Assembly: GCA_934371915.1 (NCBI GenBank)
Contig: CAKROE010000120.1
Coordinates: forward strand, 1 to 5,794
Source: an uncultured Blautia sp.
GTDB taxonomy: Bacteria; Bacillota; Clostridia; Lachnospirales; Lachnospiraceae
Direction: 5' to 3'
DNA: 5,794 nucleotides
Both the position numbers and the translations under genes were made by a program. The notes under the pieces are model-generated. The model made no database searches. It was given only the letters and a program-made list of their open reading frames with translations, and was not told the DNA's origin. Within the stretch, counting starts at the first letter, position 1, and the number at the start of each line of letters is the position of its first letter. Shown here piece after piece: positions 5,078-5,794 of the stretch.

Positions 5078-5794
5078 ATGACAGAGACAGAAATCAAAAC
5101 ACTGATTGAAAATCAGAGAAACTTTTTTCATACCGGTGATACTTTTCCGGTAAAAAAACGTATCGAAAATCTTCGTAAATTAAAAACGGCTGTTCTGCAG
5201 CACGAGGCAGAGATTAATGAAGCATTGAAAAAAGACCTTGGCAAAAGTGCTTTCGAAAGTTATATGTGCGAAACAGGACTTGTCTTAAGTGAACTTACAC
5301 ATATGATCCATCATGTAAGAGAATATGCCGAGAGACAGGATGTACCGACACCGATGGCGCAGTTTGCCGCGCACAGTTACAAGAAACCGGTTCCTTACGG
5401 TGTGGTCCTTATTATGAGTCCATGGAACTATCCGCTTCTGCTTTCTCTGGATCCTCTGATCGATGCAATTGCCGCCGGTAATACGGTAATCCTGAAACCA
5501 AGCGCCTTCTCTCCTGCCACAACCGCAGTTGTCAAAGCAATTCTTGCAGAATGTTTTGATCCTTCTTATGTGGCGGTAGTCGAAGGTGGACATGAAGAAA
5601 ATACGGCTCTTCTGAACGAACGGTTTGATTATATCTTTTTTACGGGAAGTCAGCATGTCGGCAGGGAGGTTATGACAAAGGCCGCTGTACACCTGACTCC
5701 GGTCACATTGGAATTAGGAGGAAAAAGTCCATGTATCGTTGACCGCCGATGCAATCTGAAGCTGGCTGCCAGACGTATCGTGTTTGGTAAACTT
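5078..5794 (+). CDS. Aldehyde dehydrogenase, class-3-like, N-terminal half
   Basis: The first 239 residues of an NAD(P)-dependent aldehyde dehydrogenase, in frame to the right edge with no stop; the family is about 455 residues long. It oxidises aldehydes to carboxylic acids in the cytoplasm. Visible motifs are MSPWNYP (113-119, with the conserved Asn117 that helps hold the substrate oxygen), KPSAFSP (140-146, cofactor-binding Lys), FTGS (188-191, the Rossmann turn) and LELGGKSP (211-218, with the general base Glu212). The catalytic Cys falls beyond the window. The short N-terminus and the order RKLKTAVLQHEAEINEALKKDLGK resemble the class 3 (fatty/aromatic aldehyde, YwdH-like) group rather than the longer classes. 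The start has AGAGGA seven bases upstream. It is divergent from the secreted-protein gene; no shared function is apparent. Confidence 0.93.
   Translation, partial: MTETEIKTLIENQRNFFHTGDTFPVKKRIENLRKLKTAVLQHEAEINEALKKDLGKSAFESYMCETGLVLSELTHMIHHVREYAERQDVPTPMAQFAAHSYKKPVPYGVVLIMSPWNYPLLLSLDPLIDAIAAGNTVILKPSAFSPATTAVVKAILAECFDPSYVAVVEGGHEENTALLNERFDYIFFTGSQHVGREVMTKAAVHLTPVTLELGGKSPCIVDRRCNLKLAARRIVFGKL

Noticed and set aside
5285..5692. 135-residue minus-strand open frame inside the aldehyde dehydrogenase gene
   Set aside because: It is antisense to conserved aldehyde dehydrogenase motifs and its Cys/Arg/His-rich translation resembles no protein family; it is a shadow.
1..5794. Mobile element, CRISPR array, RNA gene, toxin-antitoxin or defence system
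   Set aside because: I saw no transposase, integrase, terminal inverted repeats, regular repeat-spacer pattern, tRNA-like fold or defence-family motif. Coding style is uniform and genes are standard chromosomal types.

Overview
The window looks like an ordinary chromosomal stretch from a low-to-mid GC Gram-positive of the Clostridia, most likely a Lachnospiraceae gut anaerobe. This rests on strong AGGAGG-type ribosome binding sites, TTGACA/TATAAT-type promoters, the flavour of the CapA-like protein and endonuclease IV start, and a Sec-exported Asp/Thr/Ser-rich protein. The taxon is an inference from sequence style; there is no rRNA or other marker here.

Layout, left to right. (1) At 1-74, on the minus strand, are the first 24 codons of a gene that reads like endonuclease IV (nfo), running off the left edge. 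(2) Divergent from it, 203-1489 (+) encodes a membrane-anchored CapA/PgsA-type metallophosphatase-fold protein with a very basic N-terminal tail and a very acidic C-terminal tail. (3) Convergent to that, and overlapping its last 26 bases, is a LysR-type regulator (1464-2381, -). (4) Divergent from the regulator is a small YoaK/DUF1275-type membrane protein (2498-3184, +). The 116-base gap between them holds two back-to-back sigma-A promoters that share -35 bases, plus a 30-base imperfect palindrome. (5) A strong bidirectional terminator hairpin (3155-3197) covers the end of the membrane-protein gene and faces the next convergent gene. (6) 3232-4902 (-) encodes a 556-residue secreted, acidic protein of no family I recognise. 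(7) Divergent from it, starting at 5078 (+), is the first half of a class-3-like aldehyde dehydrogenase, cut by the right edge.

The genes alternate in direction and each appears to be its own transcription unit, so no multi-gene pathway or operon is visible. The one functional pair supported by layout is the LysR regulator with the YoaK-like membrane protein: the regulator probably controls both itself and its divergent neighbour. I see no tRNA, rRNA, CRISPR array, insertion sequence, phage gene, toxin-antitoxin pair or defence gene, and nothing that amounts to a clear new biological system. The items most worth a second look are the unknown secreted protein, the charge-polarised CapA-like protein, and the compact LysR/YoaK control region.
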